64,000 bases of DNA from Alteromonas naphthalenivorans (GCF_000213655.1 NC_015554.1:1426001-1490000); one strand, 5' to 3'. Counted from the stretch's first letter, positions 41,422 through 52,249 are shown. Notes: generated by a model not told the origin, from the sequence alone. Translations and numbers: made by a program.

Positions 41422-41737
41422 TTTTTATTTTACCTGACATCTAACCCATTTCAAACGAATAGCGTCGTTTGACTACAGCTAGAACCTTAGCAGTAATTTT
41501 ACGCTTTGCATCATTGTGCAAAAAATAACGTAACAACTTAGTGTTGCAGTAATTTTAAGCCGCTGCAACGATGGTAGAAATAAACCCAAAACCAACAGCT
41601 TCAACGTCATTGGGGCGTGTGCAGTCGCCTTTACTCCCCATAGCCTAACATGATGTATTCCCATTCAAAATATCAATTAAACTTATGGTGCTACTTTTCT
41701 TACCATGGTTAACATAATGATAACATCAGAGAGTAGT
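41422..41737. other. Divergent intergenic region
   Basis: 316 bp between the receptor gene and the phosphatase gene. It has an inverted repeat TTTGCA-TCATTG-TGCAAA at 41505-41522, a possible regulator site. No gene supported. Confidence 0.45.
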
Positions 41738-42412
41738 ATGACTGACATCTATCTAGTACGCCACGGACAAGCATCTTTTGGCGCAGCAAACTACGACAAG
41801 CTCAGCGATTTAGGCGCGCAGCAGTCACAGTGGCTCGGGCACTATTTCAAGCAGCGTGATATTACTTTCGATAGCGTTTTTATGGGTGACATGGTGCGCC
41901 ACAGAGAAACCGCCGAAGGTATTGCCAAAGGAATAGGTTCTTTACCTGAAGCGAACATCAACAGCGAATTGAACGAATTTAATTTTCAGGCTGTGGCAAC
42001 AGCATTTTTAACCCGATATCCAGATCAAAAAGTGCCAGAAGGTGCGTCTCGAGCAGAATATTACCGGTTGCTTAAAAAAGCCATGCTGGCATGGGCAGCT
42101 GATGAACTCGACCATAACTTATTGGATGAGAGTTGGGCAGGCTTCGAAGATAGGGTTGCTACTATGCTGGGCGCGCTTCAAACCACAGAGGCTAAGCGAG
42201 TCTTAGTAGTGAGTTCAGGTGGTGCAATTGCCATGATGTTAAAACACATACTCGGATACGACGCTCCAACGGTTATTAACATGAACTTGCAGATCAGAAA
42301 TGCGAGTTTTTCTCAGTGCTTCGCGAATACTCGTGGCGTGCATTTGAACAATTTCAACAGCGTACCACATTTAGATGTTGTGGATAGATTGCACGCTGTG
42401 ACATACAGCTAA
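41738..42412 (+). CDS. Histidine phosphatase family protein
   Basis: 224 residues. The phosphoglycerate-mutase-like motif LVRHGQAS (catalytic His about 9) is at the N-terminus, with a middle ELNEFNF (acid) and late VVSSGGAI; the second histidine of the family is replaced around SSGG, as seen in some members. Cytosolic phosphatase, substrate unknown. Start at ATG 41738; two ATG codons lie upstream without better support. It lies 28 bases before the acyl-CoA dehydrogenase gene. Confidence 0.82.
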   Translation: MTDIYLVRHGQASFGAANYDKLSDLGAQQSQWLGHYFKQRDITFDSVFMGDMVRHRETAEGIAKGIGSLPEANINSELNEFNFQAVATAFLTRYPDQKVPEGASRAEYYRLLKKAMLAWAADELDHNLLDESWAGFEDRVATMLGALQTTEAKRVLVVSSGGAIAMMLKHILGYDAPTVINMNLQIRNASFSQCFANTRGVHLNNFNSVPHLDVVDRLHAVTYS

Positions 42413-42440
42413 CCAGCGCTATTAGCGGATAAGGACAGTT

Positions 42441-43655
42441 ATGAACTTTGAATATAATGAAAGAACACAAACGCTTTTAAAGCAATTAAGAGCCTTTATG
42501 CAAGAAGAAGTGTATCCAATTGAAAAGGAATATGTTCACGCGGTAGAAAATGGTGAAAATCGTTGGCAAACCCCCGTTATGATGCAAACCCTCAAGCAAC
42601 GCGCTAAAGACGCGGGCCTGTGGAACCTTTTCCTACCTGAGGAATACAAGCCTTATGGCGCTGGATTATCAAATGCTGAATATGCCCCTTTGTGTGAAGA
42701 GATGGGACGGGTGCTGTTTAGCTCAGAAATTTTCAATTGCAGCGCGCCTGATACAGGCAACATGGAAGTATTGGCGAAATACGGAAATGAAGAGCAGAAA
42801 AAGCAATGGTTAGAGCCACTGCTTAATGGCGAAATTCGTTCTGCCTTTGCCATGACCGAGCCAGCAGTTGCTTCAAGTGATGCGACTAACATTGAAACCT
42901 CAATTACCCGAGATGGCGATGAGTACGTCATCAACGGGCGCAAATGGTACACCAGTGGTGCCATGAACGAAAATTGCAAAATCATGGTGGTCATGGGTAA
43001 AACCGATTTTGAAGCTGCTCGTCATCAGCAACAGTCACAAATTTTAGTGCCAATGGATACGAAAGGGGTCTCCATTGTGCGCCCAATGGCCGCAATGGGT
43101 TATTTTGATGAACCTGTAGGGCATGCTGAAGTTTTGTTCGATAACGTACGTGTTCCAGTAAGTAATTTATTACTCGGTGAAGGTCGCGGTTTTGAAATAG
43201 CGCAAGGTCGCTTAGGCCCTGGCCGTATTCATCATTGCATGCGTTTAATTGGCTGTGCCCAGCGCGCCTTAGATTTAGCCTGCGAGCGAGTAGAACAGCG
43301 TGTAGCGTTTGGTAAGCCACTTAGCAAACAGCAGTCTGTGCGCGAAAGTATTGCACAAATGCATTGTGATATTGAGCAAGCGCGCTTACTAACGCTGAAG
43401 GCTGCCGATAAAATGGACAGATACGGCAATAAGGTCTCTCGAGATATTATTGCTGCTATTAAAATTGTTGCACCCAAAATGGCCTGTAAGGTTATTGACG
43501 AAGCTATTCAAATGCATGGCGCTGCCGGTACAAGTCAAGACTACGCCTTGTCAGCCATGTACGCGTATGCCAGAACCATTCGTCTAGCCGATGGACCTGA
43601 CCAAGTGCACATGATGCAACTAGGTCGCAATCTGATTGCCGAAAAGAACGCTTAA
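42441..43655 (+). CDS. Acyl-CoA dehydrogenase family protein
   Basis: 404 residues, three-domain acyl-CoA dehydrogenase. It has [15 protein letters not shown] (FAD/substrate segment), [25 protein letters not shown] and a C-terminal [23 protein letters not shown]. The catalytic base position in this family is usually late; the sequence resembles the ACAD10/11-type enzymes. It is followed by a phosphotransferase, exactly the partnership found fused in ACAD10/11, which act on 4-hydroxyacyl-CoA. Confidence 0.9.
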   Translation: MNFEYNERTQTLLKQLRAFMQEEVYPIEKEYVHAVENGENRWQTPVMMQTLKQRAKDAGLWNLFLPEEYKPYGAGLSNAEYAPLCEEMGRVLFSSEIFNCSAPDTGNMEVLAKYGNEEQKKQWLEPLLNGEIRSAFAMTEPAVASSDATNIETSITRDGDEYVINGRKWYTSGAMNENCKIMVVMGKTDFEAARHQQQSQILVPMDTKGVSIVRPMAAMGYFDEPVGHAEVLFDNVRVPVSNLLLGEGRGFEIAQGRLGPGRIHHCMRLIGCAQRALDLACERVEQRVAFGKPLSKQQSVRESIAQMHCDIEQARLLTLKAADKMDRYGNKVSRDIIAAIKIVAPKMACKVIDEAIQMHGAAGTSQDYALSAMYAYARTIRLADGPDQVHMMQLGRNLIAEKNA

Positions 43656-43664
43656 GGAGTATCT

Positions 43665-44705
43665 GTGGCTACGCACACGCTAGATATAGAAACGCTAAAT
43701 CACTACCTAAATAAGGCGTGCCCAGAAATAGGCACGGTGTTGTCGGCAGAGAAATTCTCAGGTGGGCAATCTAACCCTACGTTTAAACTAAATGCTGATT
43801 CTGGCGTTTACGTGCTGCGTCGCCAACCGCCGGGGAAACTGCTTAAGTCTGCCCATGCAGTTGACCGCGAGTATCGCGTTATCAATGCGCTAAGTAATAC
43901 AGAAGTACCTGTGCCTAAGGTTTATCACTTGTGTGAAGATGCCGACATCATTGGCAGTATGTTTTACATTATGGCCTACGTTGAAGGCACCATTTATTGG
44001 AACAGCGCTTTACCGGAAGTAGAGAGCCCGAAAACTCGGGGCGCTATGTACGATGAAATGAACCGCGTGCTGGCAGTGATGCACAGTGTTGATATTGAAG
44101 CCGCTGGGTTAACAAGTTACGGCAAGCCAGGAAGTTACTTTTCTCGCCAGTTAAGCCGGTGGACTCAGCAATACCGTGCTTCTGAGCTTGAGCATGTTGA
44201 AGATATTGAGCAGCTTATTACTTATTTAGAAGAAAATTTGCCTGAAGATGATGGGCAAATAGCCTTGGTTCATGGCGATTTTAGGTTAGATAATATGATG
44301 TTTGATATGTCTAACCTTGATGCACCTAAAGTCATTGCGGTGCTTGATTGGGAGCTGTCTACCTTAGGGCACCCGTATGCCGATTTAGCCTATCAATGCA
44401 TGCAGCTGCGTTTACCGAGTGACATTGCCCACGCTTCCGGTTTGGGTGGATTAGATCGAGACGCGTTAGGAATTCCTAGTGAAGAAGAATACGTAGATGC
44501 ATATTGCAAGCGACGGGGTATCGACAAGATAGACAACTGGACGTTTTACCTCGCGTTTAGTTTTTTCCGTTTAGCAGCCATCCTGCAAGGGGTAGTAAAG
44601 CGTGCACATGATGGAAACGCATCAAGCGACAAGGCAATGCAGTTAGGCGCTATGGTGCGCCCTCTGGCACAAATTGCGAATAAAACGATTCATCAAAACA
44701 GCTAA
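43665..44705 (+). CDS. APH-family phosphotransferase (ACAD10/11 kinase-like)
   Basis: 346 residues. Kinase-like fold: SGGQSNPTFKL, VLRRQPPGKLLKSAHAVDREYRV, catalytic VHGDFRLDNMMF and LDWELSTLGHPYADL. It resembles the kinase half of eukaryotic ACAD10/ACAD11 and bacterial relatives that phosphorylate 4-hydroxyacyl-CoA before dehydration. GTG start at 43665 with AAGGAG upstream. It lies 9 bases after the acyl-CoA dehydrogenase gene. Confidence 0.88.
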   Translation: MATHTLDIETLNHYLNKACPEIGTVLSAEKFSGGQSNPTFKLNADSGVYVLRRQPPGKLLKSAHAVDREYRVINALSNTEVPVPKVYHLCEDADIIGSMFYIMAYVEGTIYWNSALPEVESPKTRGAMYDEMNRVLAVMHSVDIEAAGLTSYGKPGSYFSRQLSRWTQQYRASELEHVEDIEQLITYLEENLPEDDGQIALVHGDFRLDNMMFDMSNLDAPKVIAVLDWELSTLGHPYADLAYQCMQLRLPSDIAHASGLGGLDRDALGIPSEEEYVDAYCKRRGIDKIDNWTFYLAFSFFRLAAILQGVVKRAHDGNASSDKAMQLGAMVRPLAQIANKTIHQNS

Positions 44706-44764
44706 ACCACCGCGCTCATTAATAAGCGAGCGGTAGGCAAAGAAACGAATTATTAGGAGTGGCT

Positions 44765-45739
44765 ATGAAAGCGATTGTATGTGAAGCATTCGGACCAATA
44801 GACGATTTAAAATGCAAAGAAATTGATGACCCAGTAGTTAAGCCAGGTCACGTAGTCGTTAACGTAGAAGCGGCTGGTGTAAATTTCCCTGATGGGCTAC
44901 TTGTACAAGGTTTATATCAAATGAAACCGCCATGCCCCTTTGTGCCAGGAAATGAAGTGGCTGGTGTGGTAGCCGAAGTGGGTGAAGGCGTAAAGCATAT
45001 TAGTGTAGGCCAGCGCGTTATTGCATTATCTAATCTAGGTGGCTTTGCCGAAAAAGTACTGGTACCTGCTACGCATGTTATGCCACTACCGGATCCTATC
45101 GATGTGAAAGAAGGTGCAGCATTAGTGACTGCCCATGCTACTGCCCATCATGCACTAAAACAGCGTGCTAAAATTCAACCGGGTGAAACGCTTGTGGTCA
45201 CGGGGGCGGCTGGTGGTACTGGCTTAGCGGCAGTGCAAATTGGTAAAGAAATGGGGGCAAGGGTTATAGCCGTTTGTTCTACCGGAGAAAAGCTTGCATT
45301 AGCCAAAGAGCATGGCGCAGATATACTTATTAATTACAAAGAAAAGAACTTAAAAGATGCTATTAAAGAAGCCACCGACGGCAAAGGCGCCGATGTGGTT
45401 TACGAATGCGTTGGTGGCGACACATTCCACGCTTGTAGCCGCAGTATGGCGTGGGAAGGGCGATTGCTTGTAGTTGGCTTTGCAGGCGGTGAAATTCCTC
45501 AATTCCCTGTGAACTTATCGTTAGTAAAAGGCTACTCGGTAGTAGGCGTATTTTGGGGGTCGTTTACGCAGCACGATCCAAAAGGGTTTGCTGCTAACAT
45601 GCAAGAGCTTTTAACCTGGTATGTGCAAGGTAAAGTGAAAGTAGTGGTAGATGAGGCCTTACCTATGGAGCGTGCCACTGAAGCCATGGCTAAAGTGATG
45701 AACCGTGAAGTAAAAGGTAAAATGGTTATTACGCCGTAG
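44765..45739 (+). CDS. NADPH:quinone oxidoreductase family protein
   Basis: 324 residues of the MDR superfamily without structural zinc: GVNFPDGLLVQGLYQ, PFVPGNEVAGVV, VTGAAGGTGLAAVQIG (nucleotide loop) and GKMVITP at the end. It reduces quinones or enoyl groups with NADPH. ATG at 44765 has AGGAG five bases upstream; a GTG two codons earlier is not needed. Last gene of the 41738-45739 run. Confidence 0.88.
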   Translation: MKAIVCEAFGPIDDLKCKEIDDPVVKPGHVVVNVEAAGVNFPDGLLVQGLYQMKPPCPFVPGNEVAGVVAEVGEGVKHISVGQRVIALSNLGGFAEKVLVPATHVMPLPDPIDVKEGAALVTAHATAHHALKQRAKIQPGETLVVTGAAGGTGLAAVQIGKEMGARVIAVCSTGEKLALAKEHGADILINYKEKNLKDAIKEATDGKGADVVYECVGGDTFHACSRSMAWEGRLLVVGFAGGEIPQFPVNLSLVKGYSVVGVFWGSFTQHDPKGFAANMQELLTWYVQGKVKVVVDEALPMERATEAMAKVMNREVKGKMVITP

Positions 45740-45820
45740 CTTTTAAAAGAGCATCTTAAAATAAGCTCTTAAATTAACCTCTTCAGAGAACAGCCCAAAA
45801 GGCACAATAGTTAAAGCGTA

Positions 45821-45872
45821 AAAGCATGGCTAACCAAAGGTGATTATTCCACTAGGTGCCATGCTTTTTTAT
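45821..45872. terminator. Terminator hairpin
   Basis: AAAGCATGGC and GCCATGCTTT form a 10-bp stem with a long loop, followed by TTTTTTATT on the plus strand. It ends the quinone oxidoreductase run; it also lies just past the end of the opposing VOC gene. Confidence 0.75.
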
Positions 45873-45875
45873 TGC

Positions 45876-46223
45876 CTAAGTTTTTCTAAGCTCAGTAATA
45901 TGTAATAGTTCGCCGCTTGGCCCCCATAGATAAAATACCTTCCCCCACGTTTCTATAGAAACATCCGAAATCTTAAGCTTATCGGTAGCTTTTTTACATA
46001 ATGAATGTGCTGTTTCAATATCCAGTACACAAACCTGCAGCATAAAGTTTTTCGCCAAATCTTCACTGTAGAAGTTCTGTAAAAAAAATTGGCAATCGCC
46101 ATTTTCAAATAAGGTTAACGCATCGGAAACAAATTCACCTTTAAAGCCAATTTGGGAGTAAAACCGTTTCGATACTTCGTAATCTTTACTGGGAATGAAT
46201 ACTTTAATGTGGTCAACGTCCAT
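45876..46223 (-). CDS. VOC/glyoxalase-family protein
   Basis: 115 residues: one pair of beta-alpha-beta-beta-beta modules with HIKVFIPSKDYEVSKRFYSQIGFK, DCQFFLQNFY and the C-terminal WGPSGELLHITE (Glu metal-ligand position). It is related to glyoxalase/bleomycin-resistance proteins; function unknown. ATG at 46221-46223 has GGAGATAGG upstream. Confidence 0.82.
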   Translation of the reverse strand: MDVDHIKVFIPSKDYEVSKRFYSQIGFKGEFVSDALTLFENGDCQFFLQNFYSEDLAKNFMLQVCVLDIETAHSLCKKATDKLKISDVSIETWGKVFYLWGPSGELLHITELRKT

Positions 46224-46476
46224 GCCTATCTCCAACCAATGTCTAACGGACTTTTAGCAGTATTGTGGCATACTTATGACATAGAGTATAAGCGGGTTAG
46301 TGCAGACAAGTGAACGACGTTTATTTGGCAACGCATTGAGTGGTTGGCTATAAAAGGTACATGTTAATAGGCTTGAATAAGCTGACGTAGAAATAGGTAG
46401 CTAGAGCTAGAAACCGGGCGGCTAATACTTACTGACATGTTAGCATTTACCAGCAATGACTGCTATTAACAGGCTA

Positions 46477-46782
46477 TTACTGGGCTACAACAATACCCTG
46501 TGGCAATGCAGTATGAAGTAAGCGCGTAGCGTTAGACGCAGATGACTTCTGTGTTGAAACAGAGATTAAACGTTTAAGCGCAAAAGAAGACGACTGGCTT
46601 CGTACTTTTTTTACCATTACTGGCGAATTTTGAGCAGAGTTTACATGTTGAAAGCCAGATATTTGTACTGACGAAGACGTTGCGTATTGCGTTGACAGTT
46701 CGTTAGCGAAACCGTTCGAAGATAGGCCCAAACCAACAACAACGCTGCTTACAGTAATGAAGTGTCTTAGTGTCATTTTCAT
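46477..46782 (-). CDS. Exported hypothetical protein
   Basis: 101 residues with a signal peptide (MTLRHFITVSSVVVGLGLSSNGFA) and a serine-rich mature part with no recognised domain (SQSSSFALKRLISVSTQKSS). Low complexity. Expression is uncertain. Confidence 0.6.
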   Translation of the reverse strand: MKMTLRHFITVSSVVVGLGLSSNGFANELSTQYATSSSVQISGFQHVNSAQNSPVMVKKVRSQSSSFALKRLISVSTQKSSASNATRLLHTALPQGIVVAQ

Positions 46783-46993
46783 AAGTGCTCTCAGTGTATA
46801 GTCTCTAAACGTATACTGTGGTTGGGAAAAAAGTCAGAAGCGACCAATAAGTCGCTTCGTCCGAAGGTTTTGTTTGTTCCCCTTCATTACAACTAAAGTC
46901 GCACTAAAACAAAACATCACTCTTCATACTTAGGTATGAGACCTAATACTTTTGGATGCCCCCCCAAACCATCAACAGACATCTACCAAGTGC

Positions 46994-47758
46994 TTACCAT
47001 GCTGTTACCCCGCCATCTACCGCAATAGTTTGTCCATTCATATAGCTGTTACCGGGGGACAACATGAGGATCATGGCATTCACAATTTCTTGAGGCTCGC
47101 CTAACCGTTTCATTGGGCTTCCCATACCTAGTTGGGCTTGCGCCTCTTTGGTGTTGTAACCATCCACATTTAAAATATTGGTAGGGCTATAAAAAGGGCA
47201 CACTGCATTTACCCGTACATTCTTACGTCCATATTCAACAGCAGCAGTTCGAGTCACGCCAGCAACCGCATGTTTGGCAGCAGCATAAGCGCCACCTTTT
47301 GGAGCCCCGCCTAATCCAGCAAGTGAACTCACGTTTAAGATATGCCCTTGCTTTTGCGACAACATTTGTGGCAATTGGTACTTCATACCAAACATCACGC
47401 CTTTTACGTTCACAGCAAACTGAAGGTCTATTATCTCTTCGGTCATTTCATGCATAGGGGCAGGCACATGAGCAATGCCCGCATTGTTGATGGCGATATC
47501 TAAACGACCAAACTTGTCTTTTGCCAACTCCACCAAAGCTTTGTTTAATGCCTCGCTGGCAATATCGCCTGCTTTGGTGACTACGTCAGTATAGCTTGCA
47601 ACGTCAGCGCGACATGCTGCTAAGTTTTCTTCGTTAATATCCGATAGCACCAGCTTGGCACCTCGGCTTCCTAAACCTTCTGCTAATAAGCGGCCAAAAC
47701 CGCTGCCCGCGCCGGTGATCAATATCACTTTGTTGCTAAAATCTAACAATGAATCCAT
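46994..47758 (-). CDS. Short-chain dehydrogenase/reductase
   Basis: 254 residues, classical SDR: TGAGSGFGRLLAEGLG (12-27), NNAGIAH, SSLAGLGG with catalytic Ser and YAAAKHAVAG (Tyr, Lys). It ends GQTIAVDGGVTAW. Probably a 3-hydroxyacyl or alcohol oxidoreductase. AAGGAACC precedes the ATG. Downstream of, and 9 bases from, the dehalogenase-like gene, so one operon. Confidence 0.9.
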   Translation of the reverse strand: MDSLLDFSNKVILITGAGSGFGRLLAEGLGSRGAKLVLSDINEENLAACRADVASYTDVVTKAGDIASEALNKALVELAKDKFGRLDIAINNAGIAHVPAPMHEMTEEIIDLQFAVNVKGVMFGMKYQLPQMLSQKQGHILNVSSLAGLGGAPKGGAYAAAKHAVAGVTRTAAVEYGRKNVRVNAVCPFYSPTNILNVDGYNTKEAQAQLGMGSPMKRLGEPQEIVNAMILMLSPGNSYMNGQTIAVDGGVTAW

Positions 47759-47767
47759 GGTGGTTCC

Positions 47768-48682
47768 TTAAGCTTGTCCAGTTGCATTAATAAAAGTGAT
47801 AAGAAGGTCGGCCAATTCAGGGCCTTTATCTTCTTGTACGAAATGTCCGCCTTTCACTACCGTGGTGTGCTGCACGCCACGACAGCCAGGTATCAAAGAC
47901 CGCATCAGCTTGTCACCTCCAGCGGTTACTGGGTCGCTGTCACTGAATGCGGTCATAAATGGCGTATTAAATTGTTTTAATCTTTCCCACGCATCTCGGT
48001 TTGCTTGGGTTTGTGGATCATCAGGTGTGGCGGGCACTAATAACGGAAATTGTCTGGCTCCTTCTTTATATTCTTCAGAGGGGAAGGGGGCGTCGTAAGC
48101 ATCTAATGTTTCTTGAGAAAGCGTAGATACGGTTCCGCCTTTAATCACACCTGATACAGGAAATACAGGAACATCTTGCGAGAAGCGACGCCAGTTCAAG
48201 AATGCCTCAGAGGGCTTGTGCTCACCGGTAGGTAAAAAGGTATTAGATGCCATGACGCCAGCAAAGCGGTCGGGCATGTCGGCTACCAGCCGTAAGCCTA
48301 GCAATCCCCCCCAGTCTTGGCAGAAAAGCGTTACCTTCCCTTCAACGGTTTGATTAAACCAGTCTTTAAGCCAGATAAGGTGGCGGGCATAGGTATAATC
48401 TTCCCGCCTAGTGGGCTTATCTGAACGGCCAAAGCCGATAAGATCAGGTGCGAGCACATTAAAACCTGCATCAGCTAATATCGGAATCATGGTGCGATAA
48501 AGGTAGCCCCAAGAAGGCTCGCCATGTAGAAGAAGAATAGTGTGGCCATCTTCAGGACCGCACTGATAGTAAGCCATGGCTATTTCGCCACTTACCGTAT
48601 CGGTAACGTTTACATACCTCGGCTTATAGGGAAAATCTGTAATAGAAGAGAATGCACTTTCAGGGGTTTTTAAGACTTGCAT
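47768..48682 (-). CDS. Haloalkane dehalogenase-like alpha/beta hydrolase
   Basis: 304 residues. HGEPSWGYLYR (oxyanion/halide-stabilising Trp), DLIGFGRSDKP, the nucleophile in CQDWGG (Asp about 124), and a late GGHFVQEDKG histidine. These match haloalkane dehalogenases of the DhmA/DhlA type, which hydrolyse alkyl halides; related hydrolases act on other esters. ATG at 48680-48682 has GGTGGG upstream. It is the first gene of a two-gene operon with the SDR. Confidence 0.87.
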   Translation of the reverse strand: MQVLKTPESAFSSITDFPYKPRYVNVTDTVSGEIAMAYYQCGPEDGHTILLLHGEPSWGYLYRTMIPILADAGFNVLAPDLIGFGRSDKPTRREDYTYARHLIWLKDWFNQTVEGKVTLFCQDWGGLLGLRLVADMPDRFAGVMASNTFLPTGEHKPSEAFLNWRRFSQDVPVFPVSGVIKGGTVSTLSQETLDAYDAPFPSEEYKEGARQFPLLVPATPDDPQTQANRDAWERLKQFNTPFMTAFSDSDPVTAGGDKLMRSLIPGCRGVQHTTVVKGGHFVQEDKGPELADLLITFINATGQA

Positions 48683-48711
48683 ACTTGCCCACCTCAAATG
48701 TAAATAATATG

Positions 48712-48733
48712 TAACTAATTATTGTGTTAGTTA
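48712..48733. promoter_or_regulatory. Inverted repeat upstream of the dehalogenase-like gene
   Basis: TAACTAA and TTAGTTA, perfect 7-bp arms with an 8-base spacer, 30 bp from the hydrolase start. The spacing suits a dimeric repressor such as a TetR-type protein. Confidence 0.5.
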
Positions 48734-48927
48734 ACAAAAACACTAGTGAGGTGATCTGTCAAATCTTCCTTATACCTTATCGAATATGCGCTCAAGGGGA
48801 GTTGGGCACAAATAAAGGGGTTGCTGTCCATATTAAATATTGTGATGAATGTCTATAACACCAATAAACTTGGATGATTGACAACACTGCAATAACATCC
48901 AGTTAACGTGAATAACAGGATATCGTT

Positions 48928-51048
48928 ATGACAGAGATGGAAAACAAGGCAGTGGGCTACACAGTCCAACAGGGCGTAGCAACTATTACTATGCAAAGTG
49001 CGCCAGTAAACGCGCTTTCTCGTGCAGTACGAGTTGGGCTAATAGATGGCATTGAAAGCGCATTAAGCGACGACAGCGTTAGTGCTATTGTTATCACTTC
49101 TTCTCTCGCCCTATTTTCAGGCGGCGCTGATATTAGTGAATTCTCCGGTGGCGATTTATCGCCGAACCTTCCTGAAGTACTCGACAAAATCGAAAATGCA
49201 ACCAAGCCAGTAGTGGCAGTATTGCCTGGTCCTGCGTTTGGTGGCGGATTAGAAGTCGCGTTAGCGTGTCATCACAGAATTACCTTTGCTGGAAACCAAG
49301 TGGGCCTTCCAGAAGTCAACCTAGGCATATTGCCAGGCGCGGGTGGAACACAACGTTTACCGCGCTTAGCCGATCCTGCTACCGCGCTAACTATGATTGT
49401 TACGGGTAAGCCTACCTCGGTAGTGAAGCTTCCAGGTGTATTCGATAAGATTTCAGACAAGCCTGAGCATTTGCTGGAAGACACGAAACAATACTTAGCG
49501 TCACTGAATGCTGAAAATTGTATTAAACGTACCAGTGACATTACCCTGACTATGTCTGAAGAAGTGCAGGGCGTATTTGATGCCGTTACCGCACAAACGA
49601 AAAAAGCAGCACGCGGATTTTTTGCCCCCTTAAAATGCATTGAAGCGGTAAAAGGCGCATATACATTAGCCTTTGAAGATGGCCTTAAGCACGAAGGTAA
49701 ATTGTTCATGGAATGCATGAACACCCCACAAGCCCGTGCACAACAGCATTTCTTCTTTGCCGAGCGAGCAGCGGGTCACGTGAGTGATTTCGACAAGAGC
49801 ACGCCAGAGCGCAGTATTGAAAAAGTCGCGGTTATTGGTGCTGGCACCATGGGTGGCGGTATCGCCATGAACTTTGCGAACGCGGGTATTCCAGTCACTA
49901 TGCTAGAGCTTAAGCAAGAAGCGCTAGATAAAGGCTTGGCGCTTATTCGTAAAAATTATGAAAACTCAGCCAAAAAAGGCAAGTTAACCCAAGAGCAAGT
50001 GGAAACACGTATGGCGCTGTTAAGCGGCACCACAACGTATGACGACCTAGCTGATGTAGATCTTGTTATTGAAGCTGTATTTGAAAAAATGGAAGTGAAG
50101 AAAACCGTTTTCACTACCTTAGATAAAGTCTGTAAGCCAGGGGCTATTTTAGCGTCTAACACGTCTACCCTTGATGTGAATGAAATTGCCGCGTGTACCT
50201 CACGTCCACAAGATGTTATCGGTCTTCACTTCTTCTCGCCAGCTAACGTTATGAAGTTGCTTGAAGTGGTTAAAGCTGAAGATACGTCGGCTGACGTTAT
50301 CAAAACCTGTATGAAATTAGCCAAGCGCATTAAGAAGGTAGCGGTATTGGTTGGCGTATGTTTCGGTTTTGTTGGCAACCGCATGATTGAACCTTATGGC
50401 CGTGAAGCTAACCGTTTATTGCTTGAAGGCGCAAGCCCTGAGCAAGTCGATCGCGTGCTTACACAATTCGGTATGCCTATGGGGCCATTCACTATGGGTG
50501 ACATGGCAGGATTAGACATTGGTTACTACGTACGCCAGTCTCGCCAAGCCTTTATTTCACATGACCCTACATACGGTGCTGTGGCAGACCGTTTAGTTGA
50601 GAAAGATCGTAACGGTCTTAAAACGGGCAGGGGTGCTTATCTTTATGAAGCTGGCAGCCGTGTTCCCATTCCAGACCCTGAAGTACTAGAAATTGCTAAA
50701 CAAGAAGCTGCTCGCCTAGGGGTTACGCAGCGCGATGACATAAGCGATGAAGAAATTTTGGTGCGTTGTCTATACACCCTAATTAATGAAGGCGCATGTA
50801 TTCTTGAAGAAGGCATAGCGGCTAAGTCTAGCGATATCGATGTTATCTATGTCTATGGCTATGGCTTCCCAGTTTATCGTGGCGGTCCTATGCAGTATGC
50901 CGATGAAGTTGGCCTTGGGGAAATCGTCGATAAGCTATCTACCTACGCTGAAAGACTGGGTGACTACGGAAAAATGTGGTTACAACCAAGCGACCTATTA
51001 ATCAAGCTAGCGCAAGAGCGCAGTAGCTTCGCAAAATTTAAAAACTAA
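48928..51048 (+). CDS. Multifunctional enoyl-CoA hydratase/3-hydroxyacyl-CoA dehydrogenase
   Basis: 706 residues. The N-terminal crotonase domain (about 1-200) has [10 protein letters not shown] and [14 protein letters not shown], with the acid in [19 protein letters not shown]. The 3-hydroxyacyl-CoA dehydrogenase part follows: [27 protein letters not shown] and [17 protein letters not shown] with catalytic His, then two C-terminal domains ([28 protein letters not shown]). The plan is that of FadB/FadJ and the peroxisomal bifunctional enzyme. It catalyses the second and third steps of beta-oxidation. First gene of a three-gene operon. Confidence 0.93.
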   Translation: MTEMENKAVGYTVQQGVATITMQSAPVNALSRAVRVGLIDGIESALSDDSVSAIVITSSLALFSGGADISEFSGGDLSPNLPEVLDKIENATKPVVAVLPGPAFGGGLEVALACHHRITFAGNQVGLPEVNLGILPGAGGTQRLPRLADPATALTMIVTGKPTSVVKLPGVFDKISDKPEHLLEDTKQYLASLNAENCIKRTSDITLTMSEEVQGVFDAVTAQTKKAARGFFAPLKCIEAVKGAYTLAFEDGLKHEGKLFMECMNTPQARAQQHFFFAERAAGHVSDFDKSTPERSIEKVAVIGAGTMGGGIAMNFANAGIPVTMLELKQEALDKGLALIRKNYENSAKKGKLTQEQVETRMALLSGTTTYDDLADVDLVIEAVFEKMEVKKTVFTTLDKVCKPGAILASNTSTLDVNEIAACTSRPQDVIGLHFFSPANVMKLLEVVKAEDTSADVIKTCMKLAKRIKKVAVLVGVCFGFVGNRMIEPYGREANRLLLEGASPEQVDRVLTQFGMPMGPFTMGDMAGLDIGYYVRQSRQAFISHDPTYGAVADRLVEKDRNGLKTGRGAYLYEAGSRVPIPDPEVLEIAKQEAARLGVTQRDDISDEEILVRCLYTLINEGACILEEGIAAKSSDIDVIYVYGYGFPVYRGGPMQYADEVGLGEIVDKLSTYAERLGDYGKMWLQPSDLLIKLAQERSSFAKFKN

Positions 51049-51058
51049 GGAGTACGCT

Positions 51059-52240
51059 ATGCGCGATGCAGTAATAGTAAGTACCGCAAGAACGCCTATT
51101 GGCCGTGCCTATAAAGGTGCACTTAACAATTTACCTGCCCCTACATTAGGTGGTCATGCTATTCGTAACGCCGTACAACGTGCCGGTGTCGATCCTGCCA
51201 GTATCGACGATGTGATCATGGGCGCTGCCCTAACGCAAGGCAGTGGCGGCATGAACATCGGTCGTCTAGCTGCATTAGCTGGCGATTTGCCAGTTACCGT
51301 TGCAGGTATGACGTTAGACAGACAATGTAGCTCTGGTATGTATGCTATTGCTAATGCCGCAAACAGTATTCGCACTGGCGACACCAATATTATGGTTGCT
51401 GGCGGTCTAGACTCAATTTCTTTGGTTCAAACCAAAGCCATGAACATGTCTCGCGCGGTAGACCCACAATTAGTGGCTAAGCATAAGAATATTTATATGC
51501 CTATGCTGCAAACTGCTGAGGTTGTGGCACAGCGTTACGGTATTAGCCGCGATGTGCAAGACGAATACGCTTATCAAAGCCAAATGCGCACAGCGGCGGG
51601 TCAAGAAGCAGGTAAGTTTGACGACGAAATTGTGCCAATTACGGCCACTAAAGCCATTTTCAATAAAGAAACCGGCGAGACCAGTGAGCAGGAAGTCACG
51701 TTGTCGAAAGACGAAGGTAACCGCCCTGAAACCCAGCTTGAAGGTTTGCGTTCATTGAACCCTGTGATTGAAGGCGGGTGTATTACTGCGGGTAATGCGA
51801 GTCAACTGTCTGATGGTGCAAGTGCTACTGTCATTATGGATGAGCATTCTGCCGCTAAAGGCCAAGCGCAACCATTAGGTATTTACCGTGGTATTGCGGT
51901 AGCAGGTTGTGAGCCAGATGAAATGGGTATCGGCCCAGTGTTTGCCATTCCTAAGCTGTTAAAGCAGCACGGTCTAACCATGGACGATATTGGTTTGTGG
52001 GAATTGAATGAAGCCTTCGCAGTGCAAGTGCTTTATTGCCGCGACAAGCTAGGTATTCCTGATGAATTATTAAACGTAAACGGTGGCGCAATTTCAATTG
52101 GTCATCCTTACGGAATGAGTGGCGCACGTATGGTGGGTCATGCATTAATCGAGGGCAAACGACGTGGTGCGAAATACGTTGTTTGTACTATGTGTATTGG
52201 CGGCGGTATGGGTGCTGCTGGTTTATTTGAAGTTATATAG
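51059..52240 (+). CDS. Acetyl-CoA acyltransferase (thiolase)
   Basis: 393 residues. Catalytic Cys in [10 protein letters not shown] (about 88), [26 protein letters not shown] with His, and [16 protein letters not shown] with the second Cys. It releases acetyl-CoA in the last step of beta-oxidation. ATG follows AAGGAG and lies 10 bases after the multifunctional enzyme. Confidence 0.95.
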   Translation: MRDAVIVSTARTPIGRAYKGALNNLPAPTLGGHAIRNAVQRAGVDPASIDDVIMGAALTQGSGGMNIGRLAALAGDLPVTVAGMTLDRQCSSGMYAIANAANSIRTGDTNIMVAGGLDSISLVQTKAMNMSRAVDPQLVAKHKNIYMPMLQTAEVVAQRYGISRDVQDEYAYQSQMRTAAGQEAGKFDDEIVPITATKAIFNKETGETSEQEVTLSKDEGNRPETQLEGLRSLNPVIEGGCITAGNASQLSDGASATVIMDEHSAAKGQAQPLGIYRGIAVAGCEPDEMGIGPVFAIPKLLKQHGLTMDDIGLWELNEAFAVQVLYCRDKLGIPDELLNVNGGAISIGHPYGMSGARMVGHALIEGKRRGAKYVVCTMCIGGGMGAAGLFEVI

Positions 52241-52249
52241 GTATTTGGT

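Noticed and set aside
48957..49724. Minus-strand ORFs inside the multifunctional beta-oxidation gene
   Set aside because: Shadows of a strongly supported gene on the other strand.
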